Shown: piece after piece, positions 8,134 through 16,198 of the stretch
How positions within the stretch are numbered: position 1 is the first letter of the stretch
Layout: every line of letters begins with the position of its first letter
Source of the DNA: Streptomyces fildesensis
GTDB lineage: Bacteria > Actinomycetota > Actinomycetes > Streptomycetales > Streptomycetaceae
Assembly: GCF_016107395.1 (NCBI RefSeq)
Contig: NZ_JAAIKO010000034.1
Span: forward strand, 1 to 64,000
Length of the DNA stretch: 64,000 nt
Direction: 5' to 3'
The notes under the pieces: model-generated
The model's database searches: none
Seen by the model: the letters and a program-made list of their open reading frames with translations, nothing else
Told to the model about the DNA's origin: nothing
Translations under genes and position numbers: made by a program

Positions 8134-8197
8134 GCCCCAAGACGCCCTGTCTCCCCAGACCCCAGGTCTGGGGAGACAGGGCGGGCGTCTTGGGGCC
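8134..8197. terminator. Long bidirectional terminator hairpin
   Basis: GCCCCAAGACGCCC and TGTCTCCCCAGACC pair with GGTCTGGGGAGACA and GGGCGTCTTGGGGC on the other side of a 3-nt loop, giving an almost complete 28-bp stem with one 3-4 base bulge. It sits between the convergent genes ending at 8119 (+) and 8296 (-) and could end transcription from both. Confidence 0.8.
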
Positions 8198-8295
8198 AAG
8201 CGTCAGCGGGCTGATCACGCCGTCTGTGCCAACACCTCCGACGCCGGGGTGAGGCGTACCCGCTCAGCCACGGCTGGCTGCTCAGGCAGAGGCGG

Positions 8296-9153
8296 TCAGG
8301 CGGCCAGGTGGTTGCGCAGGTGGGTGAGGGTGCGGTTCAGCAGGCGGGAGACGTGCATCTGACTCACGCCGAGTTCGGCGCCGATCTGGGCTTGGGTCAT
8401 TTCCTGGCCGAAGCGCATGTTCAGGATCGCGCGGTCGCGTTCGGGCAGAGCGGCGATCAGCGGCTTGAGGGCGAGGAGGTTCTCCACCCCCTCCAGAGCC
8501 GGGTCGACGTCACCGAACCGGTCGGCCAGGATGCTGGTGTTGTCGCTGCTGTCATCGCCGCCGACGGGCAGGTCGAGGGTCCCGGCGGTGTAGCCGTTCG
8601 ACGCGACCAGGCCCTCGGTGGCCTCCTCCGGCGTGATCTCCAGGAATGCCGCGAGTTCCGGGACGGTCGGGTCCCGCTCCAGCCGGTCGGACAGGGTCTC
8701 GGCGGCCTTCGCGAGCTCGAGCCGAAGTTCCTGGAGACGGCGCGGGACGTGGACGGCCCAGCTGGTGTCGCGGAAGAACCGCTTGATCTCGCCGGAGATG
8801 TAGGGGATGGCGAAGGTCGTGAACTCGACCTCGCGGCTCAGCTCGAACCGGTCGATGGCCTTGATCAGGCCGATCGTGCCGACCTGGATGATGTCCTCAC
8901 GCGGTTCCGGGCGGTTGCGGAAGCGCCGTGCGACGAACGTGACCACGGCCATGTTCAGCTCGATGAGGGTGTTACGGGCGTACTGGTACTCCCGCATGCC
9001 TTCCTCGAGTGTCCGCAGGCGGTCGAAGAACAGCTTCGACAGCTCCCGTGCGTCGGCCGGGGCGACCTCGCCCGGGTTCTCGATCCACGGCAGCGACACA
9101 GGGGGCGGGGCCGGAGCGGTGATGGTGGTCTGTGCTGCCGCGGTGATCGTCAT
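8296..9153 (-). CDS. SigB/SigF/SigG-family RNA polymerase sigma factor
   Basis: A 285-residue group 3 sigma factor. Region 2 is clear (ARNTLIELNMAVVTFVARRF, then EDIIQVGTIGLIKAIDRF and FTTFAIPYISGEIKRFFRD), region 3 follows (VPRRLQELRLELAKAAETLSDRLERDPTVPELA), and region 4 ends the protein (LPERDRAILNMRFGQEMTQAQIGAELGVSQMHVSRLLNRTLTHLR), which binds the -35 element. Members of this family direct osmotic, oxidative or developmental regulons and are normally held by RsbW-like anti-sigma ATPases; an RsbW-like ATPase is encoded at 16199. ATG 9153 is used. Which sigma (SigB, SigF and so on) cannot be settled here. Confidence 0.9.
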   Translation of the reverse strand: MTITAAAQTTITAPAPPPVSLPWIENPGEVAPADARELSKLFFDRLRTLEEGMREYQYARNTLIELNMAVVTFVARRFRNRPEPREDIIQVGTIGLIKAIDRFELSREVEFTTFAIPYISGEIKRFFRDTSWAVHVPRRLQELRLELAKAAETLSDRLERDPTVPELAAFLEITPEEATEGLVASNGYTAGTLDLPVGGDDSSDNTSILADRFGDVDPALEGVENLLALKPLIAALPERDRAILNMRFGQEMTQAQIGAELGVSQMHVSRLLNRTLTHLRNHLAA

Positions 9154-9531
9154 GACTGCTCCTCACCCTGTCGGTCGGCTCGGCACCGAGCCCCACGTAC
9201 CTCCCGCCCGGCAGGGCGAGAGAACTGCAGCCCACCGGTGTCACTCGCGTCCTGCCGGGACACTGTTCCAGCGACGGACAAAAAACTGTTGTGACCAAAA
9301 TAGACAATCTCGAATCTCGCCGCTACCGTTCTGTGTCAGGGACCCCCGCCCAGGGCTGTGGGGCGCCCCGAGGGCTGGGTAGAAGCGATGGGGAACATGC
9401 GTGATCACCGAAACCGCCGCCTGGCGGCTTTCACGCGGCGACAGGGCCATGCCGCTCTGGATCTTCCCCCGCCCACGCCCGAGCCGGGGCACCTGACGAG
9501 CGAAGAACTCGGCGCCGAAGGAGACACCGTC
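9154..9531. other. Divergent intergenic region
   Basis: This 378-bp stretch separates the sigma gene from the divergent DUF5133 gene. It includes an unusually AT-rich patch at about 9275-9315 which is a reasonable place for promoters, but no clear -10/-35 pair was identified. GAAGGAG at about 9517-9523 is the ribosome binding site for the gene at 9532. Confidence 0.35.
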
Positions 9532-9756
9532 ATGCTGATGCCTCGCCCCGCCACGCTTCAGTTGCTGATCGACCGCTACGACCAACTGCGGGCGCTCGAA
9601 AGCGCGGGGGCTATGACGTCCGAAGAACGCCGCCAGCTGGAAGACAGCGCCTACACGCTGTGCGTCTCCACCGGCACCCGGAACATCGCCGACGCGCTGC
9701 GCGTCGCGAGCTGCCACTGCGGTACGTCCACGCGACAGATGACCACCGCGGCCTGA
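9532..9756 (+). CDS. DUF5133 domain protein
   Basis: A 74-residue protein beginning MLMPRPATLQLLIDRYDQLRAL and carrying the signature AYTLCVSTGTRNIADALRVA, which defines DUF5133. GAAGGAG precedes ATG 9532; the in-frame extension upstream to 9358 is not coding-like. Function unknown; it is a small helical protein peculiar to streptomycetes. A paralogue lies at 14676-14945, also among stress-type genes. Confidence 0.8.
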   Translation: MLMPRPATLQLLIDRYDQLRALESAGAMTSEERRQLEDSAYTLCVSTGTRNIADALRVASCHCGTSTRQMTTAA

Positions 9757-9925
9757 CGACGCGGGGCCGCCGATACGGCCGAGCCGTCGGCGAGCTGACG
9801 CGCCCGCGCAATGGGGGACTTGGCAGCTGGGACCGTCACTGCTGGCACGAGGTCACATCAACAGCTGTCTCAAGGAGGTAGGCACCGATCCTGCATCTGG
9901 ATCCGCTTACGGCGAGGGGTCGCAG

Positions 9926-11011
9926 TCAGCGTTTGGTGCGGGCAATGGCGTCGGTGACGACGGACCGTAGATCGCCGGTGCGGGCGTATGTGTCGCGCTG
10001 GAGCCCGGCCCCGCCGCCGCGTCCCATCAGCTGACTCAGCGACTCCTTGACCAGGGACAGATCGTCGGCGTCCAGCAGCGCTTCGGTGGTGTGCTCCACC
10101 AGTGTGTTGATCACCGTCTCGACAGGGGCCGGAGTCCAGATGAGGGGATGGACGAGTTGGTCGGAGACCCTCGATCTGGCGGCCCGCCACGACGCGAGTC
10201 GCAACAGACCCACCGGCGCCGCCCGCGTCGGTTCGCCTGCGCGCCAGGCGCGCGCGGCTGTCTCCACCAGAGCTCGTACGAGCGCTGCCAGCAACACCGC
10301 GTCGTCCGCGTCCATGCACACGTCGGCGACCCTGATCTCGATGGTCGGATAGGTGCGTGAGAGCCGAGCATCGAAGTAGATCATCCCTTCGTCGAGGAGC
10401 GTCCCCGTCCCCAGCAGAGACCGCACCTGAGAGTGGTATCGCTCCGGCGATCCGAACTCCTCCGTAGGACCCGCCGAGGGCCAGCGCCCCCACACCTGAT
10501 TCCGGAAGCTGCTGTACTCGCTGTCATTGCGCTGCCAGAACGGCGAATTCGCACTCAGCGCCAGCAGGACGGAAAGCCAGGGCCGGATCCGGTCGAGGAC
10601 GGCCACACCTTCCTCGTCCGACTGCACGCCCACATGCACATGGCAGGCACAGGTGAGCTGTTCCTGCGCGGTAAGACCGAACTTCTCGATCAACCGATGG
10701 TAGCGGCGCCCCGAACTCACCGAGGGATCCGCAGGCAGGACAGATGTGGCAAGGGCCGCCACTTCCGTCCCCGTCTCGCGGGCCCTCTCCGAGGCCGCTG
10801 CTCGCCAGCGCCGCAGTTCCCTGGCCAGATCACTCATCGATGTCTGCGGCCGCGTGGTGGTCTCCACCTGTTCCCGTTGCAGCTCTGATTCCAGCCTGGC
10901 CTCGTCGTCGGCCTCAACCTCTGCGGCCAGTACCGCTTCCGCGACGGCCCGTGGCTCCCCAGTGCCCGGGTCCACCAGCAGCAGTTCTTCCTCGACGCCC
11001 ACACTACGCAC
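9926..11011 (-). CDS. YbdK-type carboxylate-amine ligase (glutamate-cysteine ligase family 2)
   Basis: A 361-residue ATP-dependent ligase: MRSVGVEEELLLVD at the start is the GCS2 signature, LTCACHVHVGVQSDEEG and NSPFWQRNDSEYSSFRNQVW are the substrate and metal-binding motifs, and YPTIEIRVADVCMDADDAVLLAALVRALV completes the core. Family members couple glutamate to amino groups (weak glutamate-cysteine ligase activity in YbdK). Start is GTG 11011. It has no close operon partner: downstream is 170 bp of non-coding DNA and upstream a LigD remnant. Confidence 0.85.
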   Translation of the reverse strand: MRSVGVEEELLLVDPGTGEPRAVAEAVLAAEVEADDEARLESELQREQVETTTRPQTSMSDLARELRRWRAAASERARETGTEVAALATSVLPADPSVSSGRRYHRLIEKFGLTAQEQLTCACHVHVGVQSDEEGVAVLDRIRPWLSVLLALSANSPFWQRNDSEYSSFRNQVWGRWPSAGPTEEFGSPERYHSQVRSLLGTGTLLDEGMIYFDARLSRTYPTIEIRVADVCMDADDAVLLAALVRALVETAARAWRAGEPTRAAPVGLLRLASWRAARSRVSDQLVHPLIWTPAPVETVINTLVEHTTEALLDADDLSLVKESLSQLMGRGGGAGLQRDTYARTGDLRSVVTDAIARTKR

Positions 11012-11042
11012 GGCAGCTGCCCCTTCTTCGCGCCGGTAGATC

Positions 11043-11296
11043 TCATATGCAGGGGTCGCTGTCGAGCCGGTCGCCCAGGTCGGTACTCGTCCAGCGGCGG
11101 GCCGTCAACTCCAGCTCGTCCATCTCGTCCCAGCCGAGCGGCGTGGCGACGGGCGCGCCCGGCAGGGGCCGGACGGCGAGGAGGGGCGACGACGGTCTGG
11201 CTGTCTATTGCGGGCGATGTCCAGGAACAGTCGCCGGTCCGCGAAGGTCCGGCCGTACTGACCGAGCAGGCGGCGCATCAGTTCGTCATCACTCAT
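11043..11296 (-). pseudogene. LigD polymerase-domain C-terminal remnant, fused and frameshifted
   Basis: Two minus-strand frames join: RRLFLDIARN in one (from an ORF beginning MSDDELMRRLLGQYGRTFAD at 11296) and then, after a shift near 11210, PLLAVRPLPGAPVATPLGWDEM...LTARRWTSTDLGDRL in another, ending at TGA 11045-11043. The LFLDIARN-APVATPL-RRWT series is the end of the LigD polymerase/primase domain used in actinobacterial non-homologous end joining. The first 20 residues belong to some other gene. Only about 75 LigD residues remain, so this is debris of a deletion. Confidence 0.55.
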
Positions 11297-11405
11297 GATC
11301 GCTCATCCTTCGTAGCGGTGCCAGCAGCGTCTACCCGTATCCGGGCGAGCTACCCCGACGGCTTGGGCAGAGCAGGGCTCCTCGGCTGCGGTGCCGAGGG
11401 CGTCG

Positions 11406-12131
11406 TCAGCCGGTGGCGCCGGCATCCTGCGACAGACCGAGCAGGTGGTCCCCGAATCCACCTCGGGCACGGGCGCGCAGCCGCGCGGAGGTCACGACGG
11501 AGAGGTTCGCGGTGCGCAGCACCCGGTGCCCGCCGCGTTCGAGCGCGGCGACGAGACTCCGGTCCTCGCCCACGGCGAGCGGCGAGAACCCCCCGACGCG
11601 GAGATAGCTGTGGGCGACGACGCCCAGATTGGCTCCGTGGACATGCGGATGATCCCAGGGCAGGCCGTGCGGGGGGCGGGAGACCTCGTACAGCTCCTCG
11701 AACCGGGCGGCCAGCGCGTCCGCGTCGGGGGGCCAGTGCTCCACGCGCACGGTGCCGACCACCGCCTCCCACCCCTGGGCCGCGTATTCGGCCTGGCGGG
11801 CGAGCCAGTCCGGCGGCACCGCGCTGTCGGCGTCGGTCGACGCGATCCACGTTCCCGCGGCCGGTGTGCCGAGAGCTTCCAGGGCGTGCGACGCGCCCGC
11901 CGCCCGGGCCGCTCCGGGGTTGCGGCCCGTGATGGCCACGACCTCCGCCCCGGCCTGCCGGGCAAGGGCCGCGGTGGCGTCACGGCATGAGTCGGCCACC
12001 ACCACGGTCACCACTCGTACTCCGGCGAGTGCCGGGTGACGGCGGGCCACTTCCAGCGCGTTGAGGGCGCGAGGCAGCAGCAGTTGTTCGTTGTGGGCCG
12101 GGACGACGACGGCCATCGCCTCAACGTTCAC
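11406..12131 (-). CDS. Family 2 glycosyltransferase
   Basis: A 241-residue GT-A glycosyltransferase: AMAVVVPAHNEQLLLPRALNAL at the start, the nucleotide-sugar aspartates in WIASTDADSAVP at about 95-106, and HVHGANLGVVAHSYLRVGGF in the acceptor half. Its GTG start (12131) overlaps the methyltransferase stop by 4 nt, indicating translational coupling. No membrane segment is evident, so it probably acts in the cytoplasm. It is the last of a four-gene operon (acyl-CoA dehydrogenase, PIG-L, methyltransferase, glycosyltransferase). Sugar donor and acceptor are unknown. Confidence 0.8.
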   Translation of the reverse strand: MNVEAMAVVVPAHNEQLLLPRALNALEVARRHPALAGVRVVTVVVADSCRDATAALARQAGAEVVAITGRNPGAARAAGASHALEALGTPAAGTWIASTDADSAVPPDWLARQAEYAAQGWEAVVGTVRVEHWPPDADALAARFEELYEVSRPPHGLPWDHPHVHGANLGVVAHSYLRVGGFSPLAVGEDRSLVAALERGGHRVLRTANLSVVTSARLRARARGGFGDHLLGLSQDAGATG

Positions 12132-12745
12132 ACCAGACCTTCCCGCGTGGCGGGCGACGGCGGACGGGCCCCATCGCTCTGCAGGCGGCCGAAGACCTGG
12201 AGGACGAAATCGTCTTCGCGGTGGTCGGCCATGAGGGCCAGTTCCGGGACACGGGCCAGGACGTCTGCCAGTTCCACCCCGGTCCACAGGTGTTCCCTCA
12301 CCGGATGGTTCCAGTGCACGGTCACCAGCGTGCCCGTCGGCTCCAAAGCCCCGACCGTCCGGTCCAGCAGCTGACTCAGGTCGGACGGGTCGAAGTAGTA
12401 GAGCAGCTCCGACAGCACGACGAGGTCGAAGGTGCCGGCCGGCCACTGCCGGGGGAGGACCAGTTGCCGGACCGTCACCTGAGGGAGATGGGCGGTACGT
12501 CGCTGCGCCGTTCCGACCGCAGAGGCGACCCGGTCACAGGCGAGCAGCGCATCGCACCGATCGGCCAACAGGGTGGTCAACTCGCCGACCGAGCAGGCGG
12601 GTTCGAAGCCCGACCGGTACCGGGCCCGGGGGAGCGCCGCCAGCGTGAGGTCATACTTACGCTGCTCGTACCAGCGGCTCGCCAGCTTCCACGGGTCGTC
12701 CGATCCCCGGTACATGTCATCGAAATAGGACGCCGCGGTACTCAA
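12128..12745 (-). CDS. NodS-like SAM-dependent methyltransferase
   Basis: A 205-residue methyltransferase: YFDDMYRGSDDPWKLASRWYEQRKYDLTLAALP is the typical NodS-family N-terminus, FEPACSVGELTTLLADRCDALLACD is motif I and its acidic partner, FDLVVLSELLYYFD is motif II, and GTLVTVHWNHP follows. NodS N-methylates a deacetylated chitooligosaccharide in rhizobia; by analogy this enzyme may methylate the amine freed by the neighbouring PIG-L deacetylase, which is inference. It overlaps both neighbours by 4 nt, so translation is coupled. Confidence 0.8.
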   Translation of the reverse strand: MSTAASYFDDMYRGSDDPWKLASRWYEQRKYDLTLAALPRARYRSGFEPACSVGELTTLLADRCDALLACDRVASAVGTAQRRTAHLPQVTVRQLVLPRQWPAGTFDLVVLSELLYYFDPSDLSQLLDRTVGALEPTGTLVTVHWNHPVREHLWTGVELADVLARVPELALMADHREDDFVLQVFGRLQSDGARPPSPATREGLV

Positions 12746-13530
12746 CGGAACACCACCTCCATGTCCCGCAGATGGTGGGCCAGCTCTTCAGGCGGCAGGA
12801 TGGGCGCCTCGTCAGAGCCCGGGCCCAGCGGACGGATCTGACTGACGAACCGCCCCACAGCGGCTGTCTTGCGGGCTGCTGCTTCCGGTGGGAGGACGAT
12901 GCGGGCCGCGCGCTCCCAGGGCACGCGGACGTCGTCGGGGCGGGCCCAGTGCCACATCCACACCGGATACAGCAGGCACGGCACCTCTGCCGTGAGCGCC
13001 GCGCGCACCGCGGCGCGACCGGTCGCCTCATGGTCGGCGTGCACGTCTCCGGTCCACGGAGCCACGCACAGCGCGGCCCCGCGAAGGACGTCACCGAGAT
13101 CCGAGGTCACCCGGTCCTCATGGTCGGGCACTTCGGTGTCGGGGATGCCCAGCCGCCTCACCTGTGCGGCGCCTGCCCCCAGTTCACGCAGCGCAGCCAG
13201 CGTCTCGGCGGCCCGGATCCCGGCCAGTTCCGTCGGTGTGCGGACCCGGCTGGACGGATGCGACCGCTCTCCGTCGGTGACGGACACGACGACGATCTCG
13301 ACTCCGGCCGCTGCCAACAGACACAGCGTGCCACCGAATCCCAGCACCTCGTCGTCAGGATGGGCCGCCACGACCACCACCCGGCCCTGTCGCGGAAGGG
13401 TGAGCTGCGGCAGGGAGCGCAGACGGGGCCAGGATCTCCACACCGACTCGTCGGTTCCCGGGGCGTCGATCACGTTCAGGACCTTCGGGCCCCCGGACGA
13501 TGTCCGTGAGTGCCCCACGGATGCCGTCAT
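12742..13530 (-). CDS. PIG-L (LmbE) family N-deacetylase
   Basis: A 262-residue zinc deacetylase. VVVVAAHPDDEVLGFGGTL is the metal-binding AHPDDE motif, VVSVTDGERSHP follows, and VAPWTGDVHADHEATGRA supplies the HxDH zinc ligand pair. Family members remove N-acetyl groups from GlcNAc-containing substrates (MshB, lipid-linked GlcNAc). Located between the acyl-CoA dehydrogenase and the NodS-like methyltransferase with 4-nt overlaps on both sides, it very probably works on the same small molecule or glycan. Confidence 0.85.
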   Translation of the reverse strand: MTASVGHSRTSSGGPKVLNVIDAPGTDESVWRSWPRLRSLPQLTLPRQGRVVVVAAHPDDEVLGFGGTLCLLAAAGVEIVVVSVTDGERSHPSSRVRTPTELAGIRAAETLAALRELGAGAAQVRRLGIPDTEVPDHEDRVTSDLGDVLRGAALCVAPWTGDVHADHEATGRAAVRAALTAEVPCLLYPVWMWHWARPDDVRVPWERAARIVLPPEAAARKTAAVGRFVSQIRPLGPGSDEAPILPPEELAHHLRDMEVVFR

Positions 13531-14579
13531 CGTGCCTCGTTCGGACGTGCGACCAGAGCTCCGAGTTCGGCCAGATTGCGCTCGGCGTGGTGCTGGCGGA
13601 TGTACACGGTGAGGTCGGCGACATTGCGGGCATGGCGTACGTCATGGCAGAGCGGCCCGGCGCCGGTGGCCCGCCCGACCCGGGTCAGCACCTCGGTGCA
13701 GGCGTCCTCGACCAGGGTCCGCACGCGCAGGCTGCGCAGCCTGGCGCCCCCTCCCAGGTCGATCGGGTCCTGGTCGATCTCGGCCGCCGCCTGCGCCAGC
13801 ACCGCTTCGACGGCGTGCAGGCGCATGTCGATGTGGCCCAGATGGGCGTCGGTGTGCGGGTCCGGGCGCCCTGCTGCGGCCTCCCGCAGGGTTCGCACGA
13901 CGGCGCGGGCGCCGCCGTACCAGCAGGCGGCCACCCCGATACCGCCGTGCTGGAATCCGGGCCGGGTGAGGTATGCCTCGACGTCCCCGACCGCTGTGGC
14001 GGGGACGGCTGTGAACCGGACATCGGGAGTGTCACTGCCCGCCATACCGATGGCCTGCCAGCTGCCGTCGACGGGCTCGCAGGCCGGCGGGCCGATCCGC
14101 ACGGCGAAGAGGCGACGGCCGTCCTCGGCCGTCGCCGTCACCAACGCGTGCGTGCAACTGTGCGCCCCTGAGCTGTACTGCTTGAGTCCGTTGAGCTCCC
14201 AGCCCTCCCCGACGCGGGTCGCGGTCAGGCCCTCGCCGGGTGGTTCGGCAGCCCAGACGCCCCACCGGTCGGCGGGCCCCGGGGCGGGCCCCGCGAGTTC
14301 GGCGAGCACGGCCAGTGCGTCGGCGTGTCCCTCGGCGAGGCGCGCCAGTGACAGGTCCTGCTCGGCGACGGCGCACAGCGCGGCGAAACGCTCGGCGGTA
14401 CGTCCCGTGCCGGGCAGCGGAAACTCCAGTTCACCCGTGGCGAGCGACCCGACCAGCTGGGAGAACCGCTGAGCCGTCTCCCGCCGTGCGGCGCGAGGTG
14501 TGAACTCTTCGGCCGCCGCCTCGTGCTTCGGTCGCCCCCTCGGCGGCGCCGCTGTGGGATACGTGGTTTCCGGCATCAT
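13527..14579 (-). CDS. Acyl-CoA dehydrogenase-like flavoprotein
   Basis: A 350-residue protein of the acyl-CoA dehydrogenase fold: an N-terminal helical part, LNGLKQYSSGAHSCTHALVTAT in the beta domain, the DTPDVRFTAVPATAVGDVEAYLTRPGFQHGGIGVAACWYGGARAVV linker, and a C-terminal helix bundle (RNVADLTVYIRQHHAERNLAELG). It is somewhat shorter than fatty-acid enzymes (about 380). First gene of a four-gene operon; ATG 14579. In this setting it may oxidise something other than a fatty acyl-CoA. It carries FAD by family precedent. Confidence 0.75.
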   Translation of the reverse strand: MMPETTYPTAAPPRGRPKHEAAAEEFTPRAARRETAQRFSQLVGSLATGELEFPLPGTGRTAERFAALCAVAEQDLSLARLAEGHADALAVLAELAGPAPGPADRWGVWAAEPPGEGLTATRVGEGWELNGLKQYSSGAHSCTHALVTATAEDGRRLFAVRIGPPACEPVDGSWQAIGMAGSDTPDVRFTAVPATAVGDVEAYLTRPGFQHGGIGVAACWYGGARAVVRTLREAAAGRPDPHTDAHLGHIDMRLHAVEAVLAQAAAEIDQDPIDLGGGARLRSLRVRTLVEDACTEVLTRVGRATGAGPLCHDVRHARNVADLTVYIRQHHAERNLAELGALVARPNEAR

Positions 14580-14675
14580 CGAACTCCCTCGACGTCGGCG
14601 GACTGTTCCACTCTCACCCGGTCGCCGGGTGACTGCATCTCGGACGGTTTGCCCGTGCTGCTCACACGGTCGCGG

Positions 14676-14945
14676 TCATGGTCGCTGTCCCGCGGCGGCG
14701 GAGCGAGCCGAGGCCGCGGCGGGAGCCGCAGCCGCCGCGGGTGCCGCTGAACGGGAGAGCTGCTGCCGGGCGACCTGGAGCGCCGCGTCGATGTCGCGGG
14801 TGCCGGTGGACACGCACAGCGTGTATGCGGCGTCCTCGAGCCGGTGGTGGATCTGCGGCCCCACCACATCGGCATGGGCCAGCGCGTCAAGGGCTTCGTA
14901 GTGCTCCAGGAGATTACGCAGGACGACGGGGTGCGCCATGAGCAT
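14676..14945 (-). CDS. DUF5133 domain protein with Ala-rich tail
   Basis: An 89-residue paralogue of the gene at 9532: MLMAHPVVLRNLLEHYEALDAL then AAYTLCVSTGTRDIDAALQVARQQL, followed by a low-complexity Ala/Pro tail of about 25 residues. ATG 14945 follows a GAGGAGAAGTT-type ribosome binding site. It is 96 bp ahead of the acyl-CoA dehydrogenase operon on the same strand and could be co-transcribed with it. Function unknown. Confidence 0.8.
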   Translation of the reverse strand: MLMAHPVVLRNLLEHYEALDALAHADVVGPQIHHRLEDAAYTLCVSTGTRDIDAALQVARQQLSRSAAPAAAAAPAAASARSAAAGQRP

Positions 14946-15178
14946 GGAACTTCTCCTCGTTCCAGGGAGTGGACATTCGCCGACTACCCGCGCGAGCAGG
15001 CGCTAAGCCGGGCACGTGAGTCTCCGCCGCACGGCGGGGGCGCGGAGACGTCGGAAGACGGCAACAGAACCGAATGGGGCAGTTCCTGTCGACATCACGG
15101 GGGTAGGCGCGCCCGTAAGGGTTCCCATGACACGGGATGGGGGCCACTGACCAGACAACGGAAGGCGCGGGAAGACCG

Positions 15179-15601
15179 ATGATGGGACCGGACGTCCGGC
15201 CACCCGCTGAAAGTGCGTCCGAAGCACCGGTGGGGGAGCTGATTTCCCGGGCTTCGGAGCAGATCTCTCAGCTGGTGCGGGAGGAAATCCAGTTGGCCAC
15301 GGCGGAGATGACCCGAAAAGGCAAGCGCTTCGGGATCGGCGGCGGCTTGTTCAGCGGAGCGGCCCTGATGGCGTTCATCGCGCTGCAGGCCGCAGCGGCC
15401 ACCGCCATCGCGGCCCTGTCACTGGTCGTGCCGGTCTGGGCCGCGGCCCTGATCATGACCGGCGTCCTGCTCGCGGTGGCGGGCGTGGCAGCGGTGGCAG
15501 GTAAGAAGCAGGTGAGCAAGGCGATCCCGCCGACACCACAGCAGACGATCGACAGTGTGAAGGCCGATATGGCCGAGATCAAGGAGAGGGCGCACCGATG
15601 A
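15179..15601 (+). CDS. Holin-X/DUF1469-type membrane protein
   Basis: A 140-residue protein with an N-terminal amphipathic stretch (GELISRASEQISQLVREEIQLATAEMTRKGKRFGIGGG), two hydrophobic segments (about 65-85 and 92-113) and a charged C-terminus. This is the actinobacterial phage-holin-like superfamily, which despite the name is a chromosomal envelope protein. ATG 15179 is used; a second ATG follows directly. Its stop overlaps the next start by 4 nt, so it is coupled to the DUF3618 gene. Confidence 0.8.
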   Translation: MMGPDVRPPAESASEAPVGELISRASEQISQLVREEIQLATAEMTRKGKRFGIGGGLFSGAALMAFIALQAAAATAIAALSLVVPVWAAALIMTGVLLAVAGVAAVAGKKQVSKAIPPTPQQTIDSVKADMAEIKERAHR

Positions 15602-16107
15602 CGGACAAGAAGGCCGGCGAATCGACTCCCACCCCCGAGGAGCTGCGCGAGCGCGTGGAGAACACCCGCGAGCAGCTCGGTCAGACGGTCGAGGCTCTGG
15701 CCGCCAAGGCGAATGTGAAGGCACGCGCCCAAGGCAAGGCAGCCGAGGTCCAGGCGGAGGTACGGGAAAGGGCAGCGGACGCGAAGGACGGCATGCGGGA
15801 GAAGGTGACCCATACCGTGGGCCGGGTCCAGGACGCGACTTCGCGCGCTGTGCACGCCGCCCAGGACCGGACACCTGAACCCGCGCGGGAGAAGGCCTGG
15901 CAGGCCGGTGAGCAGCTGATCGCGGTCGCAAGCACGGCGGCGGGCGGCGTATCGGAGCACACACCCGCGTCGGTGCGCGATACCGCGGGAAAGGCAGCAC
16001 AGGCCGCCCGCCGCAATCCCACCGCGACGGTCGTCGCGGCCGCCGGTGCGGCCGTGGCCTTGTGGGCGGTGCGACGCGGTATGAGGCAGTCGAATCACGC
16101 ACGGTGA
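15598..16107 (+). CDS. DUF3618 domain protein
   Basis: A 169-residue protein: TPEELRERVENTREQLGQTVEALAAKANVKARA is the DUF3618 signature, followed by a long Ala/Lys-rich helical region and one C-terminal transmembrane helix (TVVAAAGAAVALWAVRRG). The preceding gene encodes a holin-X-like protein; the two are a standard pair in Streptomyces and probably form an envelope complex of unknown role. ATG 15598 overlaps the preceding stop. Confidence 0.8.
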   Translation: MTDKKAGESTPTPEELRERVENTREQLGQTVEALAAKANVKARAQGKAAEVQAEVRERAADAKDGMREKVTHTVGRVQDATSRAVHAAQDRTPEPAREKAWQAGEQLIAVASTAAGGVSEHTPASVRDTAGKAAQAARRNPTATVVAAAGAAVALWAVRRGMRQSNHAR

Positions 16108-16198
16108 GCCCCGTGTGAGCGGGTTTCGGGGCGGCCCCACGTGCCGATCGGCCGGAGCGGGGCCGGGCACGGTGAGCCGACGACGTACGGAGTTACGA

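Noticed and set aside
12590-12615. GGTTCGAAGCC-like string resembling a tRNA T-loop
   Set aside because: It lies in the methyltransferase coding sequence and no cloverleaf can be built around it; no tRNA gene was found anywhere in the window.
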